Positions 22,001 to 33,608 of a DNA stretch of 64,000 nucleotides are shown in pieces. The DNA comes from Linnemannia hyalina (Eukaryota > Mortierellomycota > Mortierellomycetes > Mortierellales > Mortierellaceae), in NCBI GenBank assembly GCA_019671135.1, contig JAHRHY010000015.1:1612001-1676000 (forward strand), written 5' to 3'. Each line of letters begins with the position of its first letter. Within the stretch, counting starts at the first letter, position 1. A program made the translations under genes and the position numbers. Under the pieces are notes generated by a model. The model was not told the origin of the DNA, ran no database searches, and saw only the letters and a program-made list of their open reading frames with translations.

Positions 22001-23751
22001 GCGAGCAAAAATGTGGGCTGTGGTGCTACTTCTCTTCTTTGTTTTAAGCGCGCGTGTATACAGTGTATGATGTGTATGAGCCTGAAAGTGGTGGTAGGAG
22101 ATGAAGGACGGTAGATGGGAGTGTTGGGGGTTGGTATTAATGCAGGAGGAAAGGCACGATCACAGGGTACATGATCAATGCTTGAGAAGTGGAGTGAAAG
22201 GATGGGAAGCTGGACAGAGTCGGATGGAGTGTGTGGAAAAAGAGCCAAAGAGGGTGGGGAAGAGAGGACAAGTACAGAGATGAAGAATACTGCGAGCTAT
22301 TATAGCAGCGAGAGGATCGTTCGTTTCATGTCCATCATTTCACACACTGTCGGCTCTAGTGTACATAGCAAAGTGGATGGAATTCTCCTTTGTCGTTTGG
22401 GCTGCAGTAGCATGGTTTTTTTTACGTCTTTCACTTAGCCATCTAAGCAGGCATTATCGCTCTTTGTGGTGTTCGTAGTATGTCTAATTTCCAACCCGAC
22501 AATAAGTAATTGACATATCCTCACCGAGCAAGGAATATGCGCATCAATAAAAGGGTTAAGCGATAACCGCTATCCTGATGGATGCCATCATGCAGGATGA
22601 CATATTCCAATCTGGCCATCTTGAGCGTTGCAATTGCTGTCTGGCGAAAATGTACGTTTTGCTTCATGGAGCGAAAGGCATGAAAGGCATCGGTGTGCGG
22701 ACGCGCTGCAATGGAATCTGAGTATGATGCATTTGTATCATGGCGATGAAGTAGGTCACCTGAATGCCATACCCGGTGTGGCATTTCGTTATGGCGTCCG
22801 TCCGTTGATTAATTTTTTTTGGCATCTCCTCCGAACCGGAGATCGTTATGCCAGCGGCGGTGAGGGCACATTTGATCTGAGGCGAAGATATACCTTTTGT
22901 TGAAATAGCAGAAACGTATTCAGACAAAAAAAAGTCGCGTCGAGAAGATCAAATTGTTCAAATTGATCAGGCGATATGAAACCAACAAGCTCTATCCATA
23001 TCACCCACATCAGTTACCACATCGTATGTAACACGTCAACAAAGAAAAGCAAAAACGACGCGTTGTATCTTACCTACTACATGTGCTTGCTTTCGTTTTG
23101 TTTGTTTTTTGCTTTTGTTGTGCAACAGACCCTTTCCACCCTTCTAGGCCTCTCCTTCAAGTCACGTGCACCATATTCTTGGGGCCTATCGGTGAAGTCA
23201 TCTTGCATGCCTTTGAGTGTTTTTTTCACACCCATACCCACTGACCCGCTTCCATCTTTACACACAACCAAGAAGCAAACACATACACCACTCCCACATC
23301 CAGTCCAAGAGTCCACTGGCACTGGGACTTTCCTCTCTTCTGACCCGTCAGATGTGATATCCATTGGTCAATTAGTCGTTGTTTTTCCATAACCCCATAA
23401 CCCGCACTTTATCACCAACTGTAATTGGCGATTACCTCACCCATCAACCCCTTTCTCCTTTCTCCATAGGCTAGCAACAGCCAACAAACAACGCCTCCAC
23501 CTGGCTTCCCTTTTTTACCTCCGGCTTCCCTTTCTTACCTCCTTTTCTTTTCTTTTTTTTGCCATCCCTTGTTATTTGCCCCCTCCTCCACTCCCACCTC
23601 CACCTTCAAGTCCACCTCCTTTTCTTTCTTCCCCCCTCTTCGTCTTCTCCTCGTCCTCAAACCCGCAAACCATAATATACCCACCTCCCTCCTTCCTTCG
23701 GTCCTTCTCACCAACTCTCTTCGCCGACGCCCAAAAACGACACAAAGAGCC
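19095..23751. other. Gene-poor region of 4.7 kb
   Basis: No ORF here looks like a protein. Longer frames (for example 19379-19921 minus and 22976-23392 plus) are translations of purine or pyrimidine tracts or lack recognisable motifs. The left end is the promoter and leader of the Rolling-stone-like gene. The right end (about 23400-23750) is the strongly CT-rich leader of the 5-phosphatase gene. CACGTG occurs at 23163-23168 within GTCACGTGCACCAT. No tRNA box pattern was found. Confidence 0.5.
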
Positions 23752-25998
23752 ATGGCACAACTGACACCTGTGGTCCTCATCGGGACCTTCAACATGAACC
23801 AACGGCCCATCGAGCAAGACCTCTCAGACTGGCTCGCAACCCACCCATCCCTGTCCTCGTTCACCCCCGAGACCCCGCCCAGCAGCCCCACCCATTCTTC
23901 CGCCTCCGCTGCGACCGCAACACCTTTTAACAGTACACCAACGACAAACTCACCCCCTATCATGCCAGATATCGTCGCCGTCGCACTCCAGGAGTTCGTA
24001 CCCTACCCCGACGCATTCATCCACGGCACCTACCAGATCCGTACCCGCATCGATGACCTTGCCAACCTGATTGTTCGTACTTTGCATAGGACTTGTCCTG
24101 GATATAGGTTCTCGTTGGTGTCGCAGACGGCGCAGGTGGGGATGATTTTGTTTGTTTTGACGAGGGATGGGTCTATGACCGAGTTCGTTGAACGGATCTC
24201 GAATGCCTCTGTTGGTACTGGACCGGCTATGATGGGCAATAAGGGCGCTATTGCTACCAAACTGTCTATCCGGTTACCGTCTTCGAGTGTGTCGGGGACG
24301 TCGTCTTTGGGATCTTCGTATTCGTCCTCTACCACTACAACCACAGCAACAACAACCACCACCACCACCACCACCACTGCCACGGGGACGACGACCTATA
24401 CCGGTATTCAATTCGGCTCAGAGGACGATTCCAACAACTCTGCCAACAACAACAGTAACGCGGAGGTGCATCACAGGACGAGTTTCGATATCTGTTTCAT
24501 AAACGCCCATCTGAGCGCGCACCTGAACAAGATCAAGCGGAGGAACGACGATTATCTGGCCATCTGTCAGCGCATGGTCTTTTTGGACGACAGGGATAAC
24601 CATGTTGAAGGATTGTTGTTTGAGCACCAGGAACGACTCTCGACTGCTGGTTCTTCCCCGATGGCTACTCTCTCGTCTGCGACAACTACAGGTGGAGGTG
24701 GAGCGTACGAGTCGTTGGAGGATTTGCAGACGGAGGATGATTTATACCAGGCGGATAGCGACTCGAAACCTCTGTTGGGAGGAAGCAAGAAGGAGTCAGG
24801 AAAAAACTCCAGCAAAGGAGGACATCATCATCACCATCGCCGCCATAACCGTCGTCATAGCCACAGCGACAAAGACGGGAAGAAAGCCGTGGTCTGGGAG
24901 GAGAGCATTTTCTCATGCGACTACATCTTTTGGACGGGCGACCTCAACTACCGTCTGGACTTGGCCCAATCCGACGGCTCCCTGTCCTCCTACAAGAAAA
25001 AGAACAAGCAGAAATCTCAATCGACCGAGGACCTCCTTTCCCAATCAACTATGCCCGACCTGACGGCTAGCGAGATTGTCCATGCGATCAAGGCGGGCCA
25101 GTTGCGACAACTCTACAGCCATGACCAACTCTCGGCCCAGCGCAAGACCCTGAATGTGTTCAAGGGGTTCCATGAGGCTCCGTTGGCGTTTGGACCGACT
25201 TACAAGTGCAAGATGGGGTCGGCGACAGAGTATGATATCTCGAAACGGGTTCCTGCATGGACGGACCGTGTACTTTGGTTTGTAAAACCCAAGGATGCGA
25301 GCGGTGCTGATGAGGCCCACGAGGATGAGGTGGATGCGTGGGATGAGCATTCGAGGGAGTTGGGCCACGGTACTTTGCCATTAGAGTCGTCGCCCAATAC
25401 CAGGATTCAGTCAGGAAACTATAGCTCCATGGCATCGTCGTTGGGTTCCTGGAGCGGGTCCAAGTCAAGAGGTGCATTCTCGAGTCTGAGCAAGCGAGGT
25501 AGTGGACCTTCCAGAGGACCCGTGACCGCGGGCTTGTTCCAATCCCCACTCGGAACTGGCGACAACTATCGACAGCAGCAGCCTCTTACGACTGCCAGGT
25601 CCAACCAGACGCTGACCAGCATCACCTCCAGAAACAGCAGCAGCCATCTCCAACAAGCAACCGTCGGTCTCTCCCAGTCTCCCACAACATCTTCTCCTTT
25701 GGGCGAACCCTGCACGAGCCCGTTGCAGATCCACTACTACACCTCACACCCACACTACCTCTCGTCAGACCACAAGCCCGTCTCAGCACTGTTCACCCTG
25801 CACCCCCACAACCTGGCCTGGGCACATCACGAGCCCAACCCTTATGGCATCGACCCGAACTGGAAGTCCAAGAGATGGTTCGGAAAGAAGCTGACGACGG
25901 TTGTGGGTCATATGTTGAGATGGGGCTTTTTGGCGCTCGGGTTGGGTGTTATCATGTACTTGTCTGTCCTCCTCCGGCGGCACTTGCACGGTTGGTAG
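23752..25998 (+). CDS. Tail-anchored inositol-polyphosphate 5-phosphatase
   Basis: Removes the 5-phosphate from PI(4,5)P2 and related lipids. Single exon. I chose the ATG at 23752 (748 residues) because the family N-terminal strand (VVLIGTFNMN) begins ten residues later; upstream codons are leader. Signature motifs: VALQEF, GNKGAIATKL, FINAHLSAH, FWTGDLNYR near residue 393, RVPAWTDRVLW near 502 and SDHKPV near 673. One hydrophobic segment at about 722-742 followed by RRHLHGW is a classic tail anchor, as in yeast Inp54, which sits in the ER membrane. The protein is about twice Inp54's length because of low-complexity insertions, among them a polythreonine run coded by (ACC)n near 24340-24390 and a His-rich stretch near 24820. 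ER placement is inferred. Confidence 0.93.
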   Translation: MAQLTPVVLIGTFNMNQRPIEQDLSDWLATHPSLSSFTPETPPSSPTHSSASAATATPFNSTPTTNSPPIMPDIVAVALQEFVPYPDAFIHGTYQIRTRIDDLANLIVRTLHRTCPGYRFSLVSQTAQVGMILFVLTRDGSMTEFVERISNASVGTGPAMMGNKGAIATKLSIRLPSSSVSGTSSLGSSYSSSTTTTTATTTTTTTTTTATGTTTYTGIQFGSEDDSNNSANNNSNAEVHHRTSFDICFINAHLSAHLNKIKRRNDDYLAICQRMVFLDDRDNHVEGLLFEHQERLSTAGSSPMATLSSATTTGGGGAYESLEDLQTEDDLYQADSDSKPLLGGSKKESGKNSSKGGHHHHHRRHNRRHSHSDKDGKKAVVWEESIFSCDYIFWTGDLNYRLDLAQSDGSLSSYKKKNKQKSQSTEDLLSQSTMPDLTASEIVHAIKAGQLRQLYSHDQLSAQRKTLNVFKGFHEAPLAFGPTYKCKMGSATEYDISKRVPAWTDRVLWFVKPKDASGADEAHEDEVDAWDEHSRELGHGTLPLESSPNTRIQSGNYSSMASSLGSWSGSKSRGAFSSLSKRGSGPSRGPVTAGLFQSPLGTGDNYRQQQPLTTARSNQTLTSITSRNSSSHLQQATVGLSQSPTTSSPLGEPCTSPLQIHYYTSHPHYLSSDHKPVSALFTLHPHNLAWAHHEPNPYGIDPNWKSKRWFGKKLTTVVGHMLRWGFLALGLGVIMYLSVLLRRHLHGW

Positions 25999-26390
25999 GT
26001 TGATAGGTTGGTTAGACGCAGGAGATTGGAGAGAGTGTTCTTGGGAGCATCAAGAGCATAGAAGTAACCACAGTTTTTTAACATAGCTGCTATTACAACC
26101 TAATAATAATGATCTGTACTTTTTTTCTTTATTGTTTTCGTTTGCGTTGTTTGCTTGAAGGTCGTGGAGAAGTAGAGTGGGTTCATCCAAAACGGCCAAA
26201 CAGGGAGTGAAGAGAAAGGAAGGGACAGATGCCGGAGCCTCAATTGACGTCCTGTTACTCTCCAATGGATCTATGACTGCAGAATGAGTTGTAAGGATAA
26301 TTCTCCTTGTTGTTGCCCTGTGGCCCTGTGGGGCAGGCACCCCTGTGTGGACATGAGCGGGGGTTAGATACAAAGTAGCAAAAATGATGG

Positions 26391-26396
26391 TGACTC
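26391..26396 (+). promoter_or_regulatory. GCN4-type site TGACTC upstream of HIS7
   Basis: TGACTCA, the exact Gcn4/Cpc1 consensus, 276 bases before the HIS7 start. It fits general amino-acid control of a histidine gene. Confidence 0.65.
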
Positions 26397-26427
26397 AAGC
26401 TGAGGTGGCAGGTTATTTTGTGTTCTC

Positions 26428-26433
26428 TGACTC
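26428..26433 (+). promoter_or_regulatory. Second GCN4-type site TGACTC upstream of HIS7
   Basis: TGACTC followed directly by a near-repeat TGACTG, 37 bases downstream of the first site and 18 bases before the TATA box. Confidence 0.6.
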
Positions 26434-26450
26434 TGACTGCTCAAAAAAAA

Positions 26451-26456
26451 TATAAA
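26451..26456 (+). promoter_or_regulatory. TATA box of HIS7
   Basis: TATAAA inside AAAATATAAATG, 216 bases before the start codon. It lies just after the two GCN4-type sites and before a CT-rich leader with CCAA/ACAA repeats. Confidence 0.6.
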
Positions 26457-26666
26457 TGAACGAGGGGGAAGAGGATTGATAAGACCTTTTCTACACTCTC
26501 TCTTCCTTTTTTTCTATCCCTCTTCTCCATTGCATTCCTTCCATTCCCACTCTCTGTTCTTGCATTCACACGCTCCTCTCCTTCTTGCATACATACCCTC
26601 GAGCTCATACCCACTCACCGTCTTACAACCAACCAACCAACCAACAAACAAACAAACAAACGGAAA

Positions 26667-28692
26667 ATGACAGGAACATACTTGCTCGACTATGGCGCAG
26701 GAAACGTCCGGAGTCTGGTCAACGCCGTGAAGAAGCTCGGCCACGACATCACCTACGTCAAGGACCCCTCTGACATTCTCAAAGCCGACGTACGTCCTCT
26801 TTTTTTTTTTATTGCTGCTGTTTTCTTCTTTGTGTTTGTTCTGAGCTTGTTTTTATTTTATTTTATTTGATCGATATCCATCTATCTGCTTTTGCGTTCT
26901 GTTTCTGCTTTGTTTCGTTCGGGGAATTATTTTTTTGGTATTTCACAACAAAATAAAAACTACTCTTAATTGCGGGATCTACCACATGGAATCCAACATA
27001 TACCTAACCCCCCCCCCCCTCTTACTCCTCCCCTTCTTACTTACAACCCACCCCACTTCCAACAAACAATAGAAACTGATCTTCCCAGGAGTAGGAGCAT
27101 TCGGGTCCGCAATGCAAAGCCTCCACTCCAAAGGCTACGCCGAACCCCTCAAACAATACCTGTCCCTCAACAAACCCTTCATGGGCATCTGTGTCGGTAT
27201 GCAATCCCTCTTTGAGGGATCTGACGAGAGTCCGGATGTCCCTGGACTTGGTGTCATCCCCGGTCGAGTTCGTTTGTTCGATTCAACCCAGAAGGCTGTG
27301 CCCCATATGGGGTGGAATACTGCACGGACGATCCAGGGAGAGGAGAGGGCCAAGGGATGTGGGTTGGAGGAAGGGAGGGCTTATTATTTCGTCCATTCGT
27401 TCGCGGTGCCCTTTATTGAGGGTTCTCAGGAGGCTAAGGAATGGTGTCTGACGACGACACAGTATGGTGGAGAGGGATCCGGTGGAGAGGTCTTTATTTC
27501 TTCCGTCAAGAGAGGAAACATTTTCTGCACACAGTTCCACCCTGAAAAGTCTGGATTCGCCGGTGTGAATGTGTTGAAGGCGTTCTTGGATGGTGATGCG
27601 GCTGTTGGTGCTGAGGGCGATGCTGCTTTGATTCAAGCTGCGACTTTGGCTCCCGGTGGTGGATTGTCGATCTTGGCGCCTACCTTCGTCCCTGAGCCCA
27701 CTCAGGACCAGTTCACGAAACGTATCGTCGCTTGCTTGGACGTCCGCGCCAACGATCAGGGAGACCTCGTCGTCACCAAGGGTGATCAATACGACGTCCG
27801 CGAACAATCCACTGACGGCCAGGAGCAGGGAGACGTCCGCAACCTTGGAAAGCCCGTCGAACTCGCCCGTCGGTACTTTGAAGAAGGCGCAGACGAGATC
27901 ACATTCCTCAACATCACCTCCTTCAGGAACTGCCCCCTCCTCGACCTCCCCATGCTCGAAGTCCTCCGTCGGACCTCCGAAACCGTCTTTGTCCCACTCA
28001 CCATCGGAGGCGGCATCAAGGACGTCGTCGACCCCGATGGCAAAATCCACCCAGCCCTCGAAGTCGCAGGAGAATACTTCCGAAACGGTGCCGACAAAGT
28101 CTCTATCGGCTCTGATGCCGTCTATGCCGCCGAGAAGTATTACGCCCTCGGTGGCCGTGGCGACGGAACCAGCGCCATTGAAACTATCGCCCACGCTTAT
28201 GGATCCCAAGCAGTCGTCATTTCTGTCGACCCCAAAAAGGTCTACGTCAACTCCCCCGCCGACGCTCCCACCCACCACGTCATCCAACCCGCCCAACTCG
28301 GACCCAACGGCGAAAAGTACTGCTGGTACCAATGCACCGTCAGCGGCGGCCGCGAAGGCCGCGACATGGACGTCCGTCAACTCGTCGTCGCATGCCAAGC
28401 CCTTGGCGCCGGTGAGATCCTCCTGAACTCAATGGACCAAGATGGAATGAAGCAAGGTTACGACCTGGCTTTGATCCAAGACGTCCGCTCTGCGATTTCC
28501 ATCCCCGTGATTGCCTCTTCCGGTGCCGGATGCGCTGATCATTTCGTGGAGGTGTTTGAGAAGACGGGTGTTCAGGCCGCCTTGGCCGCGGGAATCTTCC
28601 ACAGACATGAGGTTCCTCTGGAGGATGTCAAGTCTACCTGTGTTAAGGCTGGTATTCGTATCCGCACCATTGACGCTCCTCTCGCTATCTAA
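26667..28692 (+). CDS. HIS7: Imidazole glycerol-phosphate synthase (HisH-HisF fusion)
   Basis: Bifunctional glutamine amidotransferase and cyclase that forms imidazole glycerol phosphate and AICAR in histidine synthesis. Exons 26667-26789 and 27073-28692 (phase 0) give 580 residues; yeast His7 has 552. The N-terminal amidotransferase begins TYLLDYGAGNVRSLVNAV, has the catalytic cysteine in FMGICVGMQSLFEG near residue 81, and the His/Glu pair in CTQFHPEKSG near residue 195. The cyclase starts near residue 258 with KRIVACLDVRA and includes ITFLNITSF, TIGGGIKD, SRGREGRD-like SGGREGRD and VIASSGAG. Codons are strongly biased to C at the third position in the middle of the cyclase half, suggesting high expression. 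Two GCN4-type sites and a TATA box lie upstream. Confidence 0.98.
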
Positions 28693-29409
28693 AACTTTTC
28701 TCTTCCTTGTTTTCCCTTCAAATCACATCGTTTCAGAAAAGACAATATACATAAAACGATAATCAAACCCCCTAATTAATTTTCAATGCCTATGTCAATG
28801 TGTCAATGGTCAAACACACACATTGATCAAACAAAGCACATCATGTCAAGAATTTTTGTTTCAAGAATCTTTTTATGTTCGGAAAAAAAAGAGTGTTTGA
28901 AGTTTGAAGGAACAGGAGTGAGCTTGTAAAAAGCCTTGGCTGGATGCGTGGGGATGTGTCAATGTGGGTGTGTGTCTACTCTACAAATATAACAAAAAAA
29001 ACAAGGTCTATGTGGATTGGGTGGGTGGTAAAAAAAAGGGCGCGGAAAGAGGGGAGTCGTGAAAGGACTAGAGAACTAGGGGAGAATGAACAAAGAAGAA
29101 ACCTAAACTGAAAGCTGACAAAGGACGAGGGTGATGTTGAGAGCCAGGGTACGATGGGTAGTCATAAAAATGAAAAGGGTGTCATAAAAAGGGGTGGTGG
29201 GGTATTCATAACAATGAAAAAAGTCATCAATCGATGTGGCGGTCGATTGTTATGTTGAAAGGTGCAGGTGTAGTTCTGCGGTGGAAGGGCGTACTGGTTC
29301 TCGGTATGTTTTTTTTGGTGTCCTTGTGAATGATTACCCTGTGATGCTGTCAGTCGGCTGTCGTTTTCGTCCATGCGCTCGATCCAAAAGAGTCAACAAA
29401 GGGTCATGT
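28693..29409. other. Convergent 3' intergenic region
   Basis: Lies between the stop codons of HIS7 (plus) and the 5-kinase (minus). AT-rich, with no ORF of note and no canonical AATAAA near either end that I could identify confidently. Confidence 0.5.
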
Positions 29410-32400
29410 TTACTCAGAGTGGGGGTGACTTTTGGCTTCGAGGGCAGGGAGGACATCATGATTGACCTTGATGGCGTGAATCATGAAGCTCAAGAATCGC
29501 GACGCATACTCAATCGGATTGACAGACGAGATCGCGTGCTTGTCCTGACTCATCGCCTTCCAGTAATGCTCAACCTTCTTGACATAGTTGTAAGGTGTCA
29601 GAATATCAATGATGCCGAGGTAGTAGAGATCCTCTCCCCGGACATTCTGTTCGTTTGTCGATAGTAGACCTCCGTCGTCCGCGTAAAAGATACAGTGTCT
29701 TCGTTCCGAGAAGGAGTCCGACGGTAGTGTCGAGGGTCCGAGCGCCTGTGGGTCTGACACCTTCACTGCCATTCTCAGCGCATTCACCTTGCTCTCCCGC
29801 TTATCTCGACGCGACGGTTCCCTCACTAGTTGTTTCGTCGTATCCGGCTATATTTGTCACAAAAAGAAAAGATAAGCAAGTTAGTATTTGCGATGACTTC
29901 AACAAGACATACTGTATCATTGTTATCATAAAGGAGTACAGGACGAGGCTTACATGAAAGACCTTGAGAGTGTTGTCTCGAATGTTATCCTTGTTTCCAC
30001 GTTCGAGGTCATGGATACCGATGAGCAAACTGTAGTCCATAATATTGAGTCTGGCCAACAGTTCCACATCCCGCTTGGTCTGTTCCACAAACAAATGGCG
30101 CTTCTCCGGTCCGAGCTCCAGCTTGCGGTTACGGTTGACCCAGTTGAGATCCTTCTGGGTAGCACGAGGGTTGTTATTGAGTTCCTCGTCACTGATAGCA
30201 CGTCCCAGAGTCGAGCCCTTCAGATCATAAGTCTCGTGGATATCCCTGTTGGGAGGGAAGACGTTGCCCATGACCACAAAGTGAATCTTGCGTCCATGAG
30301 GCAACTTGACACGATGCAGTCCAAAGAATCGGCAAAGCAACGTATGTGGGTTTTGCTTCACATGCTACAGCATATTAAAAATCCACAAAGATGGAACGTG
30401 TTAATAGCGGACCCACATAAAAGTAAACCGAGCAGAGCGCAAACAGACACAGGCAGCGAAAACGTACGTTGAAGTAGTCCTTGAGGATCTTGCGCATGAA
30501 CTTGTGCTCGGCGTGGTGGATGGTCTTAATGATGAAGCGATAGTCCTGCGAGAAGTAAAAGAAACTGCCACTCTTTCCAGGCGATCCTAATTCCGACAGG
30601 ATATACTTGCTAGTCAACGACACCTATTCCACATTGAAATGAAAACGTAGATGGTTAGGATCATTTGCATTGAGAACAAGTTTTTGAGATGTATGCGAAA
30701 ACCACCCCACTTTTCATTTATCATCTCCCTCTATTCCCCTGTTCCCCTGCGTTTCCACCTCCCAGTGTTCATATCCACCGTTGGAAACGGGGCTAAACCT
30801 TGGGCTGCACATGCATGCGCACTCATCCAAATTCGATCTATAATCAGGCTCCGTCTCTCCTCTGCTTGTGTATGGTGTGTGTTCACTCCTATTGAATCCT
30901 GGGCTCTCAATCGCCCATGTCCCATCCAAGTCTTTTTTTTTTCCACTCTCTCTCTCTCTCCCTGCTCCCTTATATTCTTCCGCGACCCATGAAATGAAAT
31001 CTTGCGAAAAATAGAACGCTTCTTGGCTGTAGAGTAGGTATACATACGCAACCACACTGAACTACAGAACAAGATGAAGGGTACATCTTGTTCTTCATGA
31101 TGCAATTGGATGTGTGGTCGGTCGCACACACTTTTGTATGCTTGTTGTCGGAAGAACCTTTTTTGCCCCTGTTTTTCTGTGGGTGTTTTGGAGTCGAAAT
31201 ACATCTTTTGGACCCGATCCCTGTTCCATTGTCCTCTCTTTTTCGGTCGATGAGCCCTGATTGAGTTCTTTTTTCTTCAAACCGCCACACTCGCTCTATT
31301 CCACTTTTTGTTCCAATTGCTCTAGACGTAATAGAAAGAAGAAAAAAAAAAAGAGTCGACTTACCAAGTAATCAGAGGCATCGATGTGGAAATCCTCGCG
31401 CAAGTTACGGAAGACCCAGGGTGCATAGTCCTTGAACTTGAAGTCGTACTTGGACGACGGCGTCAACTCGTTACCAGTACTATTCAAAACAGAACAATGT
31501 ATGTCATTAGTATCACGTCGCCAAGATAAATATAAAAAGGAGAGAGGGTGATCCAAACATAGCATTCATCGGTTTGTCTTACATGTCAAAGGCCAACTTG
31601 TGGGCTGAAGTAAAGTCCTCGTCCACCAGGGGACGCTGAAGCTTTGCTTGGCATCGAGACACCTATAAGGTATCGAAACAACGAATTGTTTTGAAGTTAT
31701 TAGTACAACGCGCTTCTATCCGCTCTCCTCCCCTTTTTTTGCATAGTCTTGTGTGAAGTCAACATTGAAATATGATCCTTAGACAGGAGTCTATGGTGTT
31801 GGACTTACACTAACGCGGATACCGGTCAACATATTGTACATAAGGACATAGTTGACGTGATCCTCGCCGATAGGAGTACCGATCATGACACGGTCATCAT
31901 TGTCATCCTTCTTGCGCTTCGACAAGCGTCGACTGCTGCTCTTCTTTAAGGCATCCATCCTGCTGCGTCGAGCGTCCTCAACCTCATCCATGTCCATCTC
32001 ATCCTCCGAGCGGGGGAACGAGGACGAGGCCAATTCAGCCGAGTAGGTGTTGCGGCGATACAACTGCTTTCTGCGAGCACGGGCAGAGCTTTCGGCTTGA
32101 GGGTCGAGCTGCTGTTGGCTGTTGTTGGGTCGAGAAGTCGATGAACTAGGCGAATCGCCCAAGTTCGTAGAACCGTGCGTGAGCTTGCGATAGTCCATGG
32201 TTGATGCACGTGTGGGTGGGCCGTGATGGGACGGTCCAGACATGTTGTATCCACCTCCTGCTCCAGAAGCACCTGAAGTAGGCACCAAGGTCATGGTGGG
32301 TTTCACCGATGGCTCTGACCAAGACTCGACCAAAACTGCCGCTGACTTTGGCGCAGGCTGTTGTGGCTGTTGCAAATGATCCTCCTGGATGTATTGATGC

Positions 32401-33608
32401 TGCTGCTTCAGAGTAGTGACGAGAGGAGGAAGGAAGGCACCTGCAGGGTTGATGGGTGAAGGTGGGGTAGAGGAAGAAAGTACAGACGAGGCGGCAGAGG
32501 CAGAGGGTATTGGCAGGGTTGCAAGAGTCGACATATTGGCGAGTGTGGACGAAACATCCGAAATCTTGATGGGTGCATAGCTGGAGGGTCGAGGGCGGCT
32601 ACCAGCGTGGCTGTTGGAGGTCGAGGAGGTTGAGGAAATCGAAGGGCGGGAAGGATTGGCAGAGAGGGCAGCCAGGGCATAGTCGACTGGGGTGGGTTGA
32701 GGAGAGGAAGAGTTAGTGGTGGGGATGGAGATGGAGGAGGCGGGGGAGGAGACGTTGGTAGACTTGTAGGTGTTGTTGGAGGGGAAGGTCTCTGTGGAAC
32801 TGAGGGTTGGGGACGGTTCGAGGTGGAAGGCATTGTTGCTGGTAGTGTATCCGTTGCTGTAGTTGTTGTATCTTGGGTGGTCGAGTGAGGCGGGCTGGGG
32901 AGGGGAAGGGGGAGGGGAGTGGGGCTTTTGTTGTTGGATTACAGACTTGTTGTTTGTTGGCGGGGAGAGGGACGATATCCTCGGCGGGGTCATGGGAGTC
33001 TTTGACAACATGGAGACGGCAGCTGCAGCTGCAGGTGAAGGTGGAGATGAGGACTGCAACGAATTGGAATGTGGATCGAGCATCTGCTGTTGTTGATTTG
33101 ATCGTTGTTGTTGGTACTGTTGGTATTGTTGAGAGGGCAGGAGAGGCTGTTGTTGCTGCTGTTGGTATTGGCTGAGGTGGGGGTTGGGGTGAATTCGTGT
33201 CTTGCGGACCGATTGTTCCTGAGTCGGGTCTGCAGGGGTCTGAAACCGTGCGGTGTTGCCAGACGGCCAGGTCGGGAGTGGCTTCTGGTTGAACGAGGTC
33301 TGTTGTTGTTGCTGTACAAGTGTAGGTGGGGAGGACTCGAGGGAGGGGGTTGTCTGGGTACCCTCAGAGAACCTTTGGACATAGTCTTCGTTGGAGAACT
33401 GTTGTTTCTCTTGGAGAAGGTCGTGGTAGAAGCCATTTGTCGTTGTGGAGTGGATATGCTGGTAGATGTGCTGGTCGATCAGACTGTCGTTGTCGCTCAG
33501 ATGGCTGTCGCTATTTTCATGGGAGTAACGACCACCAGTAGGAGAAGAAGGCAGATCGTAGGGGTTGAAGTGGTCGTTGAGGTGGGACTCGAGCTTTGCA
33601 GACTCCAT
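29410..33608 (-). CDS. MSS4: Phosphatidylinositol-4-phosphate 5-kinase (Mss4-like)
   Basis: Makes PI(4,5)P2 at the plasma membrane. Six exons: 33608-31809, 31662-31583, 31479-31365, 30623-30468, 30364-29954 and 29847-29410, with consistent phases, 999 residues. Residues 1-570 are low-complexity (Gln, Ser, Pro), as in yeast Mss4. A basic stretch ([12 protein letters not shown]) precedes the kinase domain, which starts near [19 protein letters not shown]. The glycine-rich loop is [12 protein letters not shown] (680-691) with the ATP-binding lysine at about 698 (FIIKTI). The substrate-phosphate region reads GNVFPP and [10 protein letters not shown]. The catalytic [11 protein letters not shown] is at about 826, and the metal-binding aspartate is in [12 protein letters not shown] (about 935). 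The activation loop [13 protein letters not shown] follows. It lies tail-to-tail with HIS7. Confidence 0.96.

Noticed and set aside
27283..28398. A 371-codon open frame antisense to HIS7
   Set aside because: It is the mirror of strongly C-biased codons of HIS7. Its translation is Val/Asp/Gly-rich with no motif.
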